64,000 bases of DNA from Blastomyces gilchristii SLH14081 (lineage: Eukaryota; Ascomycota; Eurotiomycetes; Onygenales; Ajellomycetaceae), in NCBI RefSeq assembly GCF_000003855.2, contig NW_003101660.1:496001-560000 (forward strand). Reading direction: 5' to 3'. This document shows, one piece after another, positions 63,090 to 64,000 of the stretch. The notes under the pieces are model-generated. The model was not told where the DNA came from. It saw only the letters and a program-made list of their open reading frames with translations, and ran no database searches. Position 1 is the stretch's first letter; each line of letters begins with the position of its first letter. A program made the position numbers and the translations under genes.

Positions 63090-63323
63090 GACAGGAAAAA
63101 GAAAAAGAAGCCGAATAATTCCCCAAGCAAAATTGAGGGCTCTCTTCTCTTCTCGGTCTCTTTTCTTTTCCCTCTCTTCTTCTTCCCTTCTGCTTCCCCA
63201 TCCATGCCAGAATAAATCTCTCTCTCTCTCTATCTAATCCGTAACTGTCCTCCTCCATATATTTTCCTGTCCCTTTTCCTGTCCCTTTTCCCATCCCTTG
63301 TCTCTCTTTTTTCTTCCATCCGA

Positions 63324-63348
63324 TCTCTCTCTCTCTCTCTCTCTCTCT
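63324..63348. repeat. (TC)12 microsatellite
   Basis: Perfect dinucleotide run of 25 nt. Confidence 0.92.
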
Positions 63349-63830
63349 GCGCAAGAAACAAACACAGATAGATACAAGAAGAGATTCCTCCCTCCTCGCT
63401 GGCCCCTCCTCCGCCTCGTCTGCTGGACTGGCCTGGCCTGTTAACTAGTTACTATCTGTATCTTATTAGCTCGCCTGCCCGTTTGTTTCTTTTTCCTTTT
63501 TCTTTTTCCTTTTTTTCTTTTTCTTTTTTCTTTCCCTCCTCCTCCTCCCTCCTCGTCCTCCTCCCTCCCTAGGGTGCAAGGTTCCTCCTCTCCAGTATTC
63601 TTATTAAAAGACAAGAAGTAGCCCGAGCAAGGTTTTGCCAATAATTAAAAAAAAAAAAAAAAAGGTACAGTTGCTTTTTTCCCTTTTGGTACTCCACTCC
63701 AAGCACCACTACCTACCCGCCCCCATAACCATAACCATAGCCAGCACCAGCACCAGCAATCCGCTCGCGCGCCGGCTCCAAGCACCGCCCATTTATTTCC
63801 TAGGCGCAGGATCTCTCTTCTCTTCTCTGC

Positions 63831-63880
63831 CCTGTCCTGTCCTGTCCTGTCCTGTCCTGTCCTGTCCTGTCCTGTCCTGT
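63831..63880. repeat. (CCTGT)10 pentanucleotide tandem repeat
   Basis: Ten perfect head-to-tail copies of CCTGT. A shorter GCATA array follows at about 63937-63955. Confidence 0.96.
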
Positions 63881-64000
63881 CTGCTGAGGGTCCTGCGTTT
63901 GCTTCATCCACCATCCCCATCCACCATACGATACGCATAGCATAGCATAGCATACATAGTACACGCCGCTTACCTTCTACTCCTCCCCTCCCCCACCCCC

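Larger units (their letters stand above)
60000..64000. other. Low-complexity, pyrimidine-rich right end
   Basis: Dense T/C-rich runs on the plus strand with AAG/GAAA arrays and many microsatellites, but no domain-bearing frame. Such CT-rich stretches are common upstream of, and inside leaders of, highly expressed or developmentally regulated fungal genes, so a plus-strand gene may begin beyond 64000. That is inference. Confidence 0.45.

Noticed and set aside
62872..63354. Minus-strand 160-codon Lys/Arg/Phe-rich frame
   Set aside because: Produced entirely by low-complexity purine and pyrimidine runs.

Overview
This window looks like nuclear DNA of a filamentous ascomycete (Pezizomycotina, probably Eurotiomycetes). 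The genes are split by many 50-80 nt introns with GT..AG ends and CTAAC/CTGAC-type branch sites. One gene carries a Zn2Cys6 DNA-binding cluster plus the fungal-specific regulator region. Intergenic DNA is long, rich in microsatellites and studded with a recurring TACTCCGTAC palindrome. The order-level placement is inference from overall style. I saw no rRNA, convincing tRNA or CRISPR array.

Layout. 0.2-2.9 kb: a membrane-anchored SGNH/GDSL-type hydrolase (+) converges on a short-chain dehydrogenase/reductase (-). 4.6-8.2 kb: a six-exon Zn2Cys6 transcription factor (-). 8.2-19.7 kb: about 11.5 kb with no gene I can support, holding a 294-bp MITE-like element with 69-bp terminal inverted repeats and TA target sites. 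19.7-21.5 kb: a three-exon protein of unknown function (-). 25.0-26.4 kb: broken coding fragments of a single-pass membrane protein, read here as a pseudogene. 27.2-44.5 kb: the dense core, with ribosomal protein eL19 (-), the giant HEAT-repeat Gcn2 activator GCN1 (-, ten exons), a DHX29/YLR419W-type DEAH-box RNA helicase (+, nine exons) divergent from GCN1, and a BRCT-domain protein (-). 44.6-64 kb: about 19 kb of gene-poor, low-complexity DNA with microsatellites, a 47-nt poly(T) tract and an AT-rich island. Its last 4 kb is pyrimidine-rich and may lead into a gene beyond the window.

How the genes fit together. The centre of the window is translation-centred: eL19 is part of the 60S subunit, GCN1 senses stalled or colliding ribosomes and activates Gcn2, and the helicase family acts on 40S scanning. 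GCN1 and the helicase share a 409-bp divergent promoter, so co-regulation is plausible but unproven. Gene structures were rebuilt by hand by joining exons at consensus splice sites; for every multi-exon model the summed exons keep one reading frame to the stop.
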